A DNA stretch of 64,000 nucleotides from an uncultured Bacteroidales bacterium. GTDB taxonomy: Bacteria > Bacteroidota > Bacteroidia > Bacteroidales > Paludibacteraceae. The DNA lies in NCBI GenBank assembly GCA_902765485.1, contig CACWZZ010000005.1, positions 1-64,000 of the forward strand, read 5' to 3'. The notes under the pieces are model-generated. The model had not been told where the DNA came from. It saw only the letters and a program-made list of their open reading frames with translations, and ran no database searches. Below are positions 7,089-14,559 of the stretch, piece by piece (position 1 is the stretch's first letter; every line of letters begins with the position of its first letter). The position numbers and the translations under genes were made by a program.

Positions 7089-7915
7089 TGAGAAATTATC
7101 TTGTCGTTGAGCACATAGACCGGACTCGGCGTTGTGCGTTCAAGAGGTTTGAGGAAGATGTCCGTTCCGGGCAGTATATCCAGCTCCTCCAGGTACGAAG
7201 CGACGGTGTCGTACGCCAGCTGCGGATCGTTGTTCTCCAGCGAGAGATGGCAAAGCCATACATTCCTCAGATCGGGGTGCCAGTTGCGCTCCAGTATTTC
7301 GCCGCACGTGTCGTTGCTCTGGTGTCCGCGGGGCGAGAGGATGCGCTCTTTGAGGTACGTCGGATACGGTCCGTTGAGGAGCATGTGCTCGTCGTGGTTT
7401 GCCTCGATGACCAAGTGGTTTGCCGTGCGGATATACGCCTCCATCTCGTCGTTGACGCTGCCGCAGTCGGTCATGATCACAAAACGCTGGCCGAGGTAAT
7501 CAATACTGTATCCCACGCACTCGGTGGAGTCGTGCTCGACGTTGAACGTATTGATCTTCATGCCGAACAGCTCCCACTCTTTGCCTTTCTCGAAATAGCG
7601 CCGGCTGGTACGCAGTTTCTCGCGCACGCCGTAGTTGCGGTCTATACCTTCATGGATCAAAGCGGTGGAATAAATCGGCAGATGAACGCGCTCGCCCAGC
7701 GTACCCACCGCGCGAATGTGGTCCGCATGGTCGTGCGTGATGAGCACACCCATTATATTCGGAAAATCGAGCCCCATCTCGCGCAGGTATTTCTGGATAG
7801 ACCGCGCAGAGATCCCCGCATCAATCAGGATCCCCTGTTGACGCGTTCCCAGATAATAGCAGTTACCGCTACTTCCGCTGGCAAAACATCTGAATATAAG
7901 TTCGTTTCCTTCCAT
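7082..7915 (-). CDS. MBL-fold metallohydrolase (YycJ/WalJ-like)
   Basis: The 277-residue metallo-beta-lactamase-fold protein has the metal motif THDHADH at about 60-66, an early FASGSSGNCYYL strand typical of the YycJ/WalJ group, and TDCGSVNDEM and LCHLSLENND further on. Family members are thought to be nucleases or phosphohydrolases linked to cell-wall or DNA control; the substrate here is unknown. It starts 7 bp after the TIR-Sel1 gene, so the two are very likely co-transcribed. The stop codon lies in the TCAG repeat that separates it from the glycosyltransferase gene. Confidence 0.88.
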   Translation of the reverse strand: MEGNELIFRCFASGSSGNCYYLGTRQQGILIDAGISARSIQKYLREMGLDFPNIMGVLITHDHADHIRAVGTLGERVHLPIYSTALIHEGIDRNYGVREKLRTSRRYFEKGKEWELFGMKINTFNVEHDSTECVGYSIDYLGQRFVIMTDCGSVNDEMEAYIRTANHLVIEANHDEHMLLNGPYPTYLKERILSPRGHQSNDTCGEILERNWHPDLRNVWLCHLSLENNDPQLAYDTVASYLEELDILPGTDIFLKPLERTTPSPVYVLNDKIISQN

Positions 7916-7922
7916 CTATTGC

Positions 7923-9317
7923 TTAAAACTCGTGCTCTTTGAGGAACTTAACTGCTCCTTCATTTCCTTTTCCTTGCGCAAGGAGCATATATCGCAGCGC
8001 CTCCGCTTTATTGACCGCCGTACCTCTGCCGTAGTAGTAACACAAGCCGAGGTTGAACATAGCGCGGTGCAATCCGCCTTCTGCGGCTTTCTTGTACCAC
8101 TGGAACGCCAAGGACAGATCCTGCGGCACACCTTTGCCTTTCTCGTAGCAAAGCCCCAGATTGCTCTGTGCATGGACATAGCCCTGCTCCGCCGATTTGC
8201 GATAGAGCTCCGCGGCGCGTTGCAGGTTCTGTTCCACTCCCCTGCCGTTCTCATAGCAATACGCCAGATTGAACTGCGCTCCGGGATAGCCCTGCTCCGC
8301 CGCCTGGGTATATAAGCGGATCGCCATCGCCTGGTTCGGCTGCACACCTATTCCGTATTCGTATAAATAACCGAGGTTGCATTGCGCCCGCGCGTGACCT
8401 TTGTCTGCGGCCCGCTTGTACCACTCTATCGCTTTCGTATAATCAACCGGCGTTCCGATGCCCTTCTCGTAGCAAAATGCCACACAGCACTCGGCGCGCA
8501 CCACTCCTTGCGCAGCGGCTTGGTTATACCAATAGAACGCTTTCTGCGGCTCCTTAGCCACACCCATTCCCGCTTCGTAACAATAAGCGATGTTGCATTG
8601 AGCGGTCGGGTTGCCTCCTTCTGCCGCTTTCCTATACCAATAGGTGGCGCATTGCAGGTCCTTGGGCGTACCGATCCCGCGCTCGTAGCAAAAACCCAGA
8701 TTGCACATCGCCGCCGCATTGCCTTTCTCCGCGGACGCGGTATAATAAAGGAATGCCGCCTCGTGGTTTACCGGCATGCCGTTTTTGCCATTCGCATAGT
8801 TATAACCCAGGTTGTACAACTCATTCGCAGAGAGCGAGCGGTCGATCACGGGGATTTTCTGAGGGGCTGCGGGTGATGGCTGATGGCTGACGGCCGGTGT
8901 CTGGGTCGCGGCTTTCGGGGCGAGATTAAGCCACCGGCGCAAGTTGCCCATCATTTTCTCGTGCTGCAGCGGATTGTTCCAGTCGATTGTGTCAAACTTG
9001 CTGTACTTGAAGGAAAAATTATCCGTCATCTCGCACGGCGTTATATAGAGCAACACGGTGCGTTTGCCTTTGCGTTTGGCAAAAGCCAACTCGTCCAGCG
9101 CGTACTCGCTCGCCATCGAATGGGGGCTGAGCATAAAGAGGAAGACCTCGTGCGCATTGATGGCTTTGACGATCACTTCCTCGAACTGTTCGCCGCTCTC
9201 AATACCGTCTATATCCATCCAGCACTCGATCCCTAATTCGCGGTCGAGCTGGTCTTTGATTGCCTTCACTGTATCAAAATCACGACGGCTGTACGATATA
9301 AATATCTCGTTTCCCAT
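7923..9317 (-). CDS. TIR domain protein with Sel1 repeats
   Basis: I place the start at the ATG at 9317 (MGNEIFISYSRRDFD). A longer frame to 9413 would begin upstream of the promoter at 9340-9373, so it is rejected. Residues 1-130 form a TIR domain (EIFISYSRRDFD, CWMDIDGIESGEQFEE, then SPHSMASEYALDELAFA, where Glu76 is the candidate NADase residue). A Pro/Ala linker carrying a TCAG-type insert (SHQPSP) leads to about eight 36-residue Sel1 repeats with AxxNLGxCYExGxGV signatures to the C-terminus. No signal peptide, so cytoplasmic. TIR domains either cleave NAD+ or scaffold, and Sel1 arrays bind partners. It heads the MBL-GT2-argS operon. A role in defence or signalling is inference. Confidence 0.88.
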   Translation of the reverse strand: MGNEIFISYSRRDFDTVKAIKDQLDRELGIECWMDIDGIESGEQFEEVIVKAINAHEVFLFMLSPHSMASEYALDELAFAKRKGKRTVLLYITPCEMTDNFSFKYSKFDTIDWNNPLQHEKMMGNLRRWLNLAPKAATQTPAVSHQPSPAAPQKIPVIDRSLSANELYNLGYNYANGKNGMPVNHEAAFLYYTASAEKGNAAAMCNLGFCYERGIGTPKDLQCATYWYRKAAEGGNPTAQCNIAYCYEAGMGVAKEPQKAFYWYNQAAAQGVVRAECCVAFCYEKGIGTPVDYTKAIEWYKRAADKGHARAQCNLGYLYEYGIGVQPNQAMAIRLYTQAAEQGYPGAQFNLAYCYENGRGVEQNLQRAAELYRKSAEQGYVHAQSNLGLCYEKGKGVPQDLSLAFQWYKKAAEGGLHRAMFNLGLCYYYGRGTAVNKAEALRYMLLAQGKGNEGAVKFLKEHEF

Positions 9318-9339
9318 GTCCGTTAAACACAAATTGCGT

Positions 9340-9373
9340 GCAAAGGTACGAAAAAAAATGCATATATGCAAGT
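9340..9373 (-). promoter_or_regulatory. promoter of the TIR-Sel1 operon
   Basis: On the minus strand TTGCATATATGC precedes TACCTTTGC (9340-9348). Its position fixes the TIR-Sel1 start at 9317 rather than 9413. Confidence 0.8.
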
Positions 9374-9657
9374 TTTTAAAGATTTTTTTACTTTTACCCC
9401 AATTTATTTGCACATTTCAGCATTTTTGAAACTGCGAAATGCGGCTAAAATTCAATCTGTAAAATATGTGCGTAAGTGGCTGATATTCAGTCTTCTGTGT
9501 CGTGGTATAAATTAACAAAGTCTAGGACTACCACGAAGGTACCCTTATGCGACCTTTTTTTAGGGGCGAAAAAGCCGGATAGAAAGGAAAGACGACGAGA
9601 GGAAAGATGAGGGAAAAGACGGGGGAGATTAAAAATTTGAGAAAATTTTACGGAATT
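9374..9657. other. intergenic region between divergent promoters
   Basis: No gene is supported. It contains a perfect 8-bp hairpin TCGTGGTA (9500-9507) with TACCACGA (9529-9536) and a purine-rich stretch at about 9570-9640. Confidence 0.55.
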
Positions 9658-9690
9658 CTTGCATATATCAAAAAAAAGTAGTAAATTTGC
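9658..9690 (+). promoter_or_regulatory. promoter of the pepP-clpP operon
   Basis: TTGCATATATC (from 9659) and TAAATTTGC (9682-9690) match the local consensus and lie about 65 bp upstream of the pepP start. Confidence 0.75.
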
Positions 9691-9720
9691 AGCCAAAATG
9701 GGAATTAATAGGAATTTGTA

Positions 9721-9745
9721 AATATACGATATATAAATATACGAT
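9721..9745 (+). repeat. 15-bp period direct repeat in the pepP leader
   Basis: AATATACGAT occurs at 9721-9730 and 9736-9745, separated by ATATA. Confidence 0.6.
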
Positions 9746-9755
9746 ATTGGAATTT

Positions 9756-11657
9756 ATGAATGTACGAGAGAGAATAGCTGCGCTACGCGAAGAAATGCGG
9801 AGAGAAGGAATAAGCGCGTATATCGTGCCCGGAAACGACCCGCACGCGAGTGAATATATGGCATCGCATTGGTTTGAGATGCAATGGATTTCGGGGTTCA
9901 ACGGCGAGTCCGGAACGGTAGTCGTGACACCGGATCGCGCGCTGCTATGGACCGATAGCCGCTATTACCTGCAGGCAGGAATCGAACTCAAAGACAGCGG
10001 AATCGAGTTGATGCGCGAGAGCGATGTGGACTGCCCGAGCATAACGGAGTGGCTGAAAGGGGAATTCAGCCATCAGCCGTCAGAAGTCAGCCGTCAGATG
10101 TCAGAAGTCAGCCGTCAGACCTCAGAGGTCGTAGTGGGTGTGAATCCGGAGATGTGGAGCGTGGATGCTTTTGCGGAGCTCAGAAAGGAACTTTCGGCTT
10201 TCAGCGTGAAGAGCATTGACCTGATCAAACCGATCTGGACGGAAGGTCGTCCGGCAATCCCGCAAGACAAACTCTATCCGTACGCCGCGGAGTATGCCGG
10301 CGAGACGGTGGAGAGCAAGTTGGAAAGGATGAGAGAGATCTTGAGCCGTCAGATGTCAGCCTTCAGCGGTCAGCCTTATGCAATGATTATCAGCGCATTG
10401 GACGAGATTGCATGGCTGCTGAACATCCGCGGAAATGACGTCGAATACAACCCTGTTGTGATCAGTTATTGCGTTTTGGAGGGCGACAAATGTACGTTGT
10501 TTGTCGATGAAAACAAAGTCGATACTCCGGCTCGCAACTATCTGGAGTTCAACAATATAGACATTCGTCCGTACGAGGCGATCTTCGAATATATCCACGG
10601 ACTGGAGGGTATTGTGTTCTACGACGGGGCACGCGTGAACGAAGCGTTGTTTGAAGCCATCGATAAAGGACCAAGTGACCAAGTACCAAGGACCAAGGCG
10701 GAGAATATCAAATCTCCTATTCTTATTGACAAAGCGAAGAAGAATGCGGTGGAGTTAGAGGGTGAGCGGAAAGCGATGCGGCAAGACGGAGCAGCTCTGA
10801 CACGATTCTTCAAATGGCTGGAAGAGGAGGCGTTTGGAAATTCAAAATTCAAAATTCAAAATTCAAAATTGACCGAGTGGGATTTGATGGAGAAGTTGCA
10901 TGAGTTCCGCGCGATGGGTGAGAACTTCGTGGAAGAGTCGTTCGGCACGATTGCGGGCTACCAAGGCAACGGCGCGATCGTTCATTACTCCGCGACGAAA
11001 GAGAACTGCGCGGAGGTGAAGCCGGAAGGCATGTTGCTGCTGGATTCCGGCGGTCAATACCTGGACGGCACGACGGATATAACACGTACTGTTTGGCTTG
11101 GCGGACGCATTCCGCAGCAAGCCAAATTGGACTACACGTACGTGCTGAAAGGACACATCGCGCTCTCGCGTGCACGCTTCCCGAGAGGCACACGCGGTAA
11201 CCAATTGGACGCGCTGGCAAAGCAATACATGTGGGAAGCCGGGATCACGTTCGGTCACGGCACAGGTCACGGCGTGGGACATTTCCTTTGCTGTCACGAA
11301 GGACCGCAGAACGTGCGCACGGACAATAACCCCACTCCGCTGGAGATCGGACATATCATCTCCGATGAACCGGGCATTTACCGCACAGACAAATGGGGCA
11401 TCCGGACGGAGAACCTGATCACCGTCATTCCCGCCAAACAGACCAAAGCGACTACGACGGAGGACGAATGGCTGGCGTTCGAGACGCTGACACTCTGTTT
11501 CTACGACACAAGTCTGATCGAGATGAGTCTGATGACGGAGGACGAGATCGACTGGCTCAACGCGTACCACGTGCGCGTATATAAAGAGGTGTCGCCGCTG
11601 CTGAACGACGAAGAGCGGTCGTACCTCGCCTATAAATGTCAAGCAATAGAGATTTAA
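9756..11657 (+). CDS. pepP: Xaa-Pro aminopeptidase (M24B family)
   Basis: Cytosolic metallopeptidase that removes an N-terminal residue preceding proline. I choose ATG 9756 (MNVRERIAALREEM) because the longer frame overlaps the promoter -7 box. The 633 residues hold two creatinase-type N-domains (NDPHASEYM, ALLWTDSRYYLQA) and a pita-bread catalytic domain with the metal ligands in LDSGGQYLDGTTDITRT (about 429-445), GTGHGVGHFLCCHEGP, SDEPGIY and RTENLITV. The gene carries four separate 7-bp repeat tracts (10066-10128, 10349-10376, 10671-10699 and 10841-10870). All preserve the frame and lie outside the catalytic motifs. It is the first gene of an operon with the YbjN-like, kinase-AAA+ and clpP genes. 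Confidence 0.94.
   Translation: MNVRERIAALREEMRREGISAYIVPGNDPHASEYMASHWFEMQWISGFNGESGTVVVTPDRALLWTDSRYYLQAGIELKDSGIELMRESDVDCPSITEWLKGEFSHQPSEVSRQMSEVSRQTSEVVVGVNPEMWSVDAFAELRKELSAFSVKSIDLIKPIWTEGRPAIPQDKLYPYAAEYAGETVESKLERMREILSRQMSAFSGQPYAMIISALDEIAWLLNIRGNDVEYNPVVISYCVLEGDKCTLFVDENKVDTPARNYLEFNNIDIRPYEAIFEYIHGLEGIVFYDGARVNEALFEAIDKGPSDQVPRTKAENIKSPILIDKAKKNAVELEGERKAMRQDGAALTRFFKWLEEEAFGNSKFKIQNSKLTEWDLMEKLHEFRAMGENFVEESFGTIAGYQGNGAIVHYSATKENCAEVKPEGMLLLDSGGQYLDGTTDITRTVWLGGRIPQQAKLDYTYVLKGHIALSRARFPRGTRGNQLDALAKQYMWEAGITFGHGTGHGVGHFLCCHEGPQNVRTDNNPTPLEIGHIISDEPGIYRTDKWGIRTENLITVIPAKQTKATTTEDEWLAFETLTLCFYDTSLIEMSLMTEDEIDWLNAYHVRVYKEVSPLLNDEERSYLAYKCQAIEI
10066..10128 (+). repeat. 7-bp TCAG repeat (nine units) inside pepP
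   Basis: TCAG begins at 10066, 10073, 10080, 10087, 10094, 10101, 10108, 10115 and 10122 without a gap. Three units make 21 bp, so the protein shows a 7-residue repeat of the form Ser-Arg-Gln-X-Ser-Glu-Val. Confidence 0.95.
10349..10376 (+). repeat. second TCAG repeat (four units) inside pepP
   Basis: TCAG begins at 10349, 10356, 10363 and 10370, again with a 7-bp period. Confidence 0.9.
10671..10699 (+). repeat. CCAAG repeat inside pepP
   Basis: CCAAG begins at 10671, 10679, 10686 and 10693 (spacings 8, 7, 7). The same CCAAGGA unit recurs in murE at 40108-40128. Confidence 0.88.
10841..10870 (+). repeat. TTCAAAA repeat inside pepP
   Basis: Four TTCAAAA units begin at 10841, 10848, 10855 and 10862, period 7 bp. 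They encode the Asn/Ser/Lys/Phe-rich stretch FGNSKFKIQNSKLTEW. Confidence 0.92.
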
Positions 11658-11697
11658 TCGCTCACTATAATTATTAACAATTTAAAATTTTACCATT

Positions 11698-12069
11698 ATG
11701 AAAGCAGATTTGATTAACGCATGGTTGTACAACGAGGGTTACAAACACGAGACCGATTCCGACGGAGATGTACATTTCCGCTACAACGGCAAGCACATCT
11801 ATTTCACGCCGGATGAGGACGACACCTATTTCCGTCTGATCATGCCGAATATTTACGAGTTGGAGGACAACCGCGTGAAAGTTCTGGAGGCATGCAACAC
11901 CATCACCCGTGACTACAAAGTAGTCAAAGCATATCTGGTTAAAGACCGTCTGTGGCTGTCGATCGAGATGTTCGTTGACTCGACTCCGGAGGTTGGCGAT
12001 TTCTTCGAGCGCTGCTGCCGCATCCTGATCTCGGCTTACGAGGACACCGCAAAAGAGATTTTTAACTAA
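11698..12069 (+). CDS. YbjN-like small protein (type III secretion chaperone-like fold)
   Basis: The 123 residues have no signal peptide or membrane segment and are acidic. The pattern of two short beta-strands (VHFRYNGKHIYFTPDEDD), a helix with the phrase RVKVLEACNTITRDYKVVKAYL, a further strand WLSIEMFVD and a C-terminal helix FERCCRILISAYEDTAKEIF resembles the YbjN / bacterial sensory-transduction regulator family. That assignment is by eye and moderate. It lies 40 bp after pepP and only 9 bp before the kinase-AAA+ gene, so it may be a partner or chaperone of that protein (inference). Confidence 0.6.
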   Translation: MKADLINAWLYNEGYKHETDSDGDVHFRYNGKHIYFTPDEDDTYFRLIMPNIYELEDNRVKVLEACNTITRDYKVVKAYLVKDRLWLSIEMFVDSTPEVGDFFERCCRILISAYEDTAKEIFN

Positions 12070-12078
12070 TTAGACCCG

Positions 12079-13878
12079 ATGGCTGAATTATCTCAAGGCG
12101 AAAGAATAGGCGGTTATACCGTCCAAAACCTGATTAAAGCCAACCGCTACACGGAGACTTACCGTGTAGTGGATGGCGATAACCGCCCTTTCTTTCTCAA
12201 ACTATTCATACTGAATAACCTGCCCTCGAAGCTGATGAACGAGGGCACGAAGACGGTACGCGAGATTGAATACTGCCGCCAGTTGAACCACCGCAATATT
12301 GTGAGCCACGTCGCGGACGGGTCGATCGAGAAAGAGAGCGGCGCGTACCAATACTACGTGACCAATTATTTCTCCGGCTCCGTTCTGGCAGACCGAATCG
12401 CTCGCGGCGGCATAATGGGCGAAGAGGAAGCACTCGGTATTTTCCGCGCGATCCTGACCGGCTTGCAGTACATGCATTCGCAGGCGACGCCGCTATGCCA
12501 CAATGACATCACTCCCGCCAACATCGTGCTGAACGACGCCAGCGGCGAAGCGGTGCTCATTGACCTCGGACACACGTGCACTCCTTGCGCCGGAATCGCC
12601 GAGTTCGACACCAACGATCTGGACGTGCTCTACCACGCCAAAGAGACCATGGTCGGTATCTTCGACCAGCAGACGGATATTTTCTCCGCTTGCGCGGTGC
12701 TCTATGCAATGCTGACAGGCGTAGCGCCATGGCAACTGGACGTTGCGAGCGAAGGCGACTACAAAGAGCGGTTCAAGGCAATGTGGCAATACCGGCAGAC
12801 CCATCCGCTGAAACTGCCGGAGAGCTGGAGCGCCAAAGTGAAAGCGATCCTGAGCGAAGGGTTGGCTCTCAAGTCTTCCGACCGATTCAAGAACGTCAAT
12901 GACATCCTCGCTATCGTGGACGACAAGCAGCCCGCCGAAGGCGAGCAAGGCGGCAAACGCACCGACGCCGGCAGTAGTTCGATGGGCGACGGCGGCAAGC
13001 GCGAAGGATCAGCGGACGGCGATGACGACCTGCCGATTGAGATCCGCAAAGGCGGCGGAAACGGCTTCGCCGACATCGCCGGAATGCAGGAGCTCAAAGA
13101 CTACCTGACCCAGAAAGTGATCTTTATGATCCAGAACAAGGAGCTGGCAGAGCAATACCGCATCACCCCGCCGAACGGCATGCTGCTGTACGGTCCTCCG
13201 GGATGCGGAAAGACTTTCTTCGCGGAGAAATTTGCAGAAGAGACCAACTTCAATTTTATGCTCGTCAAGTCCTCCGACATCGGCAGCAGCTTGGTGCATG
13301 GAACCGAAGCGAAGATCCAGAAACTGTTTGCGAAAGCGGCGAAGAACAGCCCGATCGTGATCTGTTTCGATGAGTTTGATGCCTTGGTTCCGATCCGCGG
13401 CGCGCACGGCAGTGAGTACCAGTCCGGCGAAGTGAACGAGTTCCTCGCGCAGATGAATAACTGCGCGAAGAAAGGTATTTTCATCATTGCGACCAGCAAC
13501 CGCCCGGACAAGATCGACCCCGCGATCCTGCGTACAGGTCGTATTGACAAACAGGTCTTTGTGCCTCTGCCTGATCTGGAGGCACGCAAAGAGATGTTCA
13601 AGATGTACCTCGCCAAACGTCCGACGACCGAAGATATCAACGTGGACGAATACGCAGCGAAGACAGAAGGTTATATCGCTTCCGACATCGCGTTTATCGT
13701 GAATGACGCAGCCATGACCGCAGCCTTCACCCGCAAGCCGATCAGCCACGAACTGATGTGCATTTCGCTCAACAATATCAAGCCTTCGCTCCAGAAGGAA
13801 GTGATCGATGAGTATTCGCAGATCCGGAACAAAATGAACGGCGTTCAACGCCGTGCAGTCGTGCAAGGACTGAGTTGA
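12079..13878 (+). CDS. Ser/Thr protein kinase fused to an AAA+ ATPase
   Basis: The 599 residues have two modules. Residues 10-280 form a Hanks-type kinase: Lys41 in FFLKLF, catalytic loop CHNDITPANIVL (Asp143, Asn148; the usual HRD Arg is Asn) and DLG at 162-164. The glycine-rich loop is degenerate. A Gly/Ser/Asp-rich linker (280-325) leads to a classical AAA domain: Walker A GPPGCGKT (372-379), Walker B VICFDEFD (427-434), sensor-1 ATSN and arginine fingers in RTGRIDKQVF (about 484-493). The AAA part resembles the FtsH/Cdc48/proteasomal-ATPase branch, not Clp/Hsp100. No membrane segment or HbYX tail is visible. It sits between a YbjN-like gene and clpP. A phosphorylation-controlled unfoldase is a reasonable inference. 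Confidence 0.9.
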   Translation: MAELSQGERIGGYTVQNLIKANRYTETYRVVDGDNRPFFLKLFILNNLPSKLMNEGTKTVREIEYCRQLNHRNIVSHVADGSIEKESGAYQYYVTNYFSGSVLADRIARGGIMGEEEALGIFRAILTGLQYMHSQATPLCHNDITPANIVLNDASGEAVLIDLGHTCTPCAGIAEFDTNDLDVLYHAKETMVGIFDQQTDIFSACAVLYAMLTGVAPWQLDVASEGDYKERFKAMWQYRQTHPLKLPESWSAKVKAILSEGLALKSSDRFKNVNDILAIVDDKQPAEGEQGGKRTDAGSSSMGDGGKREGSADGDDDLPIEIRKGGGNGFADIAGMQELKDYLTQKVIFMIQNKELAEQYRITPPNGMLLYGPPGCGKTFFAEKFAEETNFNFMLVKSSDIGSSLVHGTEAKIQKLFAKAAKNSPIVICFDEFDALVPIRGAHGSEYQSGEVNEFLAQMNNCAKKGIFIIATSNRPDKIDPAILRTGRIDKQVFVPLPDLEARKEMFKMYLAKRPTTEDINVDEYAAKTEGYIASDIAFIVNDAAMTAAFTRKPISHELMCISLNNIKPSLQKEVIDEYSQIRNKMNGVQRRAVVQGLS

Positions 13879-13883
13879 GAAAG

Positions 13884-13918
13884 TTGAAAGTTGAAAGTTG
13901 AAAATTGAAAGTTGAAAG
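13884..13918 (+). repeat. TTGAAAG 7-bp repeat between the kinase-AAA+ gene and clpP
   Basis: TTGA begins at 13884, 13891, 13898, 13905 and 13912, period 7. The repeat fills nearly the whole gap between the two genes. Its TTG at 13912 is in frame with clpP but is probably not the start. Confidence 0.92.
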
Positions 13919-13920
13919 AT

Positions 13921-14523
13921 ATGGAAAATCCGAAAGACAGACTTTTTAATCCCTATATCATTGAGGAGCGGCAGTTGAACATCACCCAACTGGATGTCTT
14001 CAGCCGCTTGATGATGGACCGAATCCTCTTCCTGAGCGGAGAGGTAGTGGGTGACACGATGGACACGCTGGTAGCTCAGTTGCTGTTCCTCGATTCGCTG
14101 AACCATGACCCGATTCACCTGTATATCAACTCCGGCGGCGGCGAGTGCTACTCCGGCTTGGAACTGATCTCTGTGATGAAATTTATCAAATCGCCGGTTT
14201 ACACGACCGTGCTGGGTCTCGCAGCCTCTATGGGAGCTGTGATTGCATCGAGCGGCGAGAAAGGACATCGTACCGCCCTGCCCTATTCGCGGTTTATGAT
14301 CCACCAGCCGAGCTCCGGAATCGGTTACTCGACCTTCAAGGATCAAGCTATCCATCTCAAAGAGATGGAGAACCTGAAGTTGGACCTCTACAAAGTGCTG
14401 GCAGAGAACAGTGGCAAGACGGTCGAAGAGATCGAAGCGCTGTGCGACCGCGACAACTGGATGAAAGCCGACGAAGCCATCCAAATGGGCTTCCTCGACG
14501 AGATCGTCGAGAGAAAAGACTAA
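13921..14523 (+). CDS. clpP: ATP-dependent Clp protease proteolytic subunit
   Basis: Serine protease subunit that forms tetradecameric barrels and degrades proteins fed by an AAA+ unfoldase. I take ATG 13921 (MENPKDRLFN), giving 200 residues. The catalytic triad is visible: Ser103 in GLAASMGAV, His128 in MIHQPSSG and Asp178 in CDRDNWM. It lies 42 bp after the kinase-AAA+ gene with only the TTGAAAG repeat between them, and no clpX follows. The neighbourhood raises the question of whether the AAA+ protein uses this ClpP. It could equally be one of several ClpP paralogues served by ClpX or ClpC elsewhere. Confidence 0.95.
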   Translation: MENPKDRLFNPYIIEERQLNITQLDVFSRLMMDRILFLSGEVVGDTMDTLVAQLLFLDSLNHDPIHLYINSGGGECYSGLELISVMKFIKSPVYTTVLGLAASMGAVIASSGEKGHRTALPYSRFMIHQPSSGIGYSTFKDQAIHLKEMENLKLDLYKVLAENSGKTVEEIEALCDRDNWMKADEAIQMGFLDEIVERKD

Positions 14524-14556
14524 AAAAAAGTTCCCGAGGTTTTCGGGAACTTTTTT
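14521..14556. terminator. bidirectional terminator between clpP and htpG
   Basis: GTTCCCGA (14530-14537) pairs with TCGGGAAC (14543-14550) over a GGTTT loop. A-tract on the left and T-tract on the right make it usable from both directions. Confidence 0.9.
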
Positions 14557-14559
14557 CTT

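Noticed and set aside
9318..9413. Upstream extension of the TIR-Sel1 gene by 32 codons
   Set aside because: The extension crosses the promoter (TACCTTTGC at 9340-9348 on the minus strand), so it would not be in the mRNA.
9687..9755. Longer pepP start at 9687
   Set aside because: That TTG overlaps the promoter -7 box. ATG 9756 gives the normal family N-terminus.
13009..14484. 491-codon open frame antisense to the kinase-AAA+ and clpP genes
   Set aside because: It spans two well-supported genes and the repeat between them, with no homology visible.
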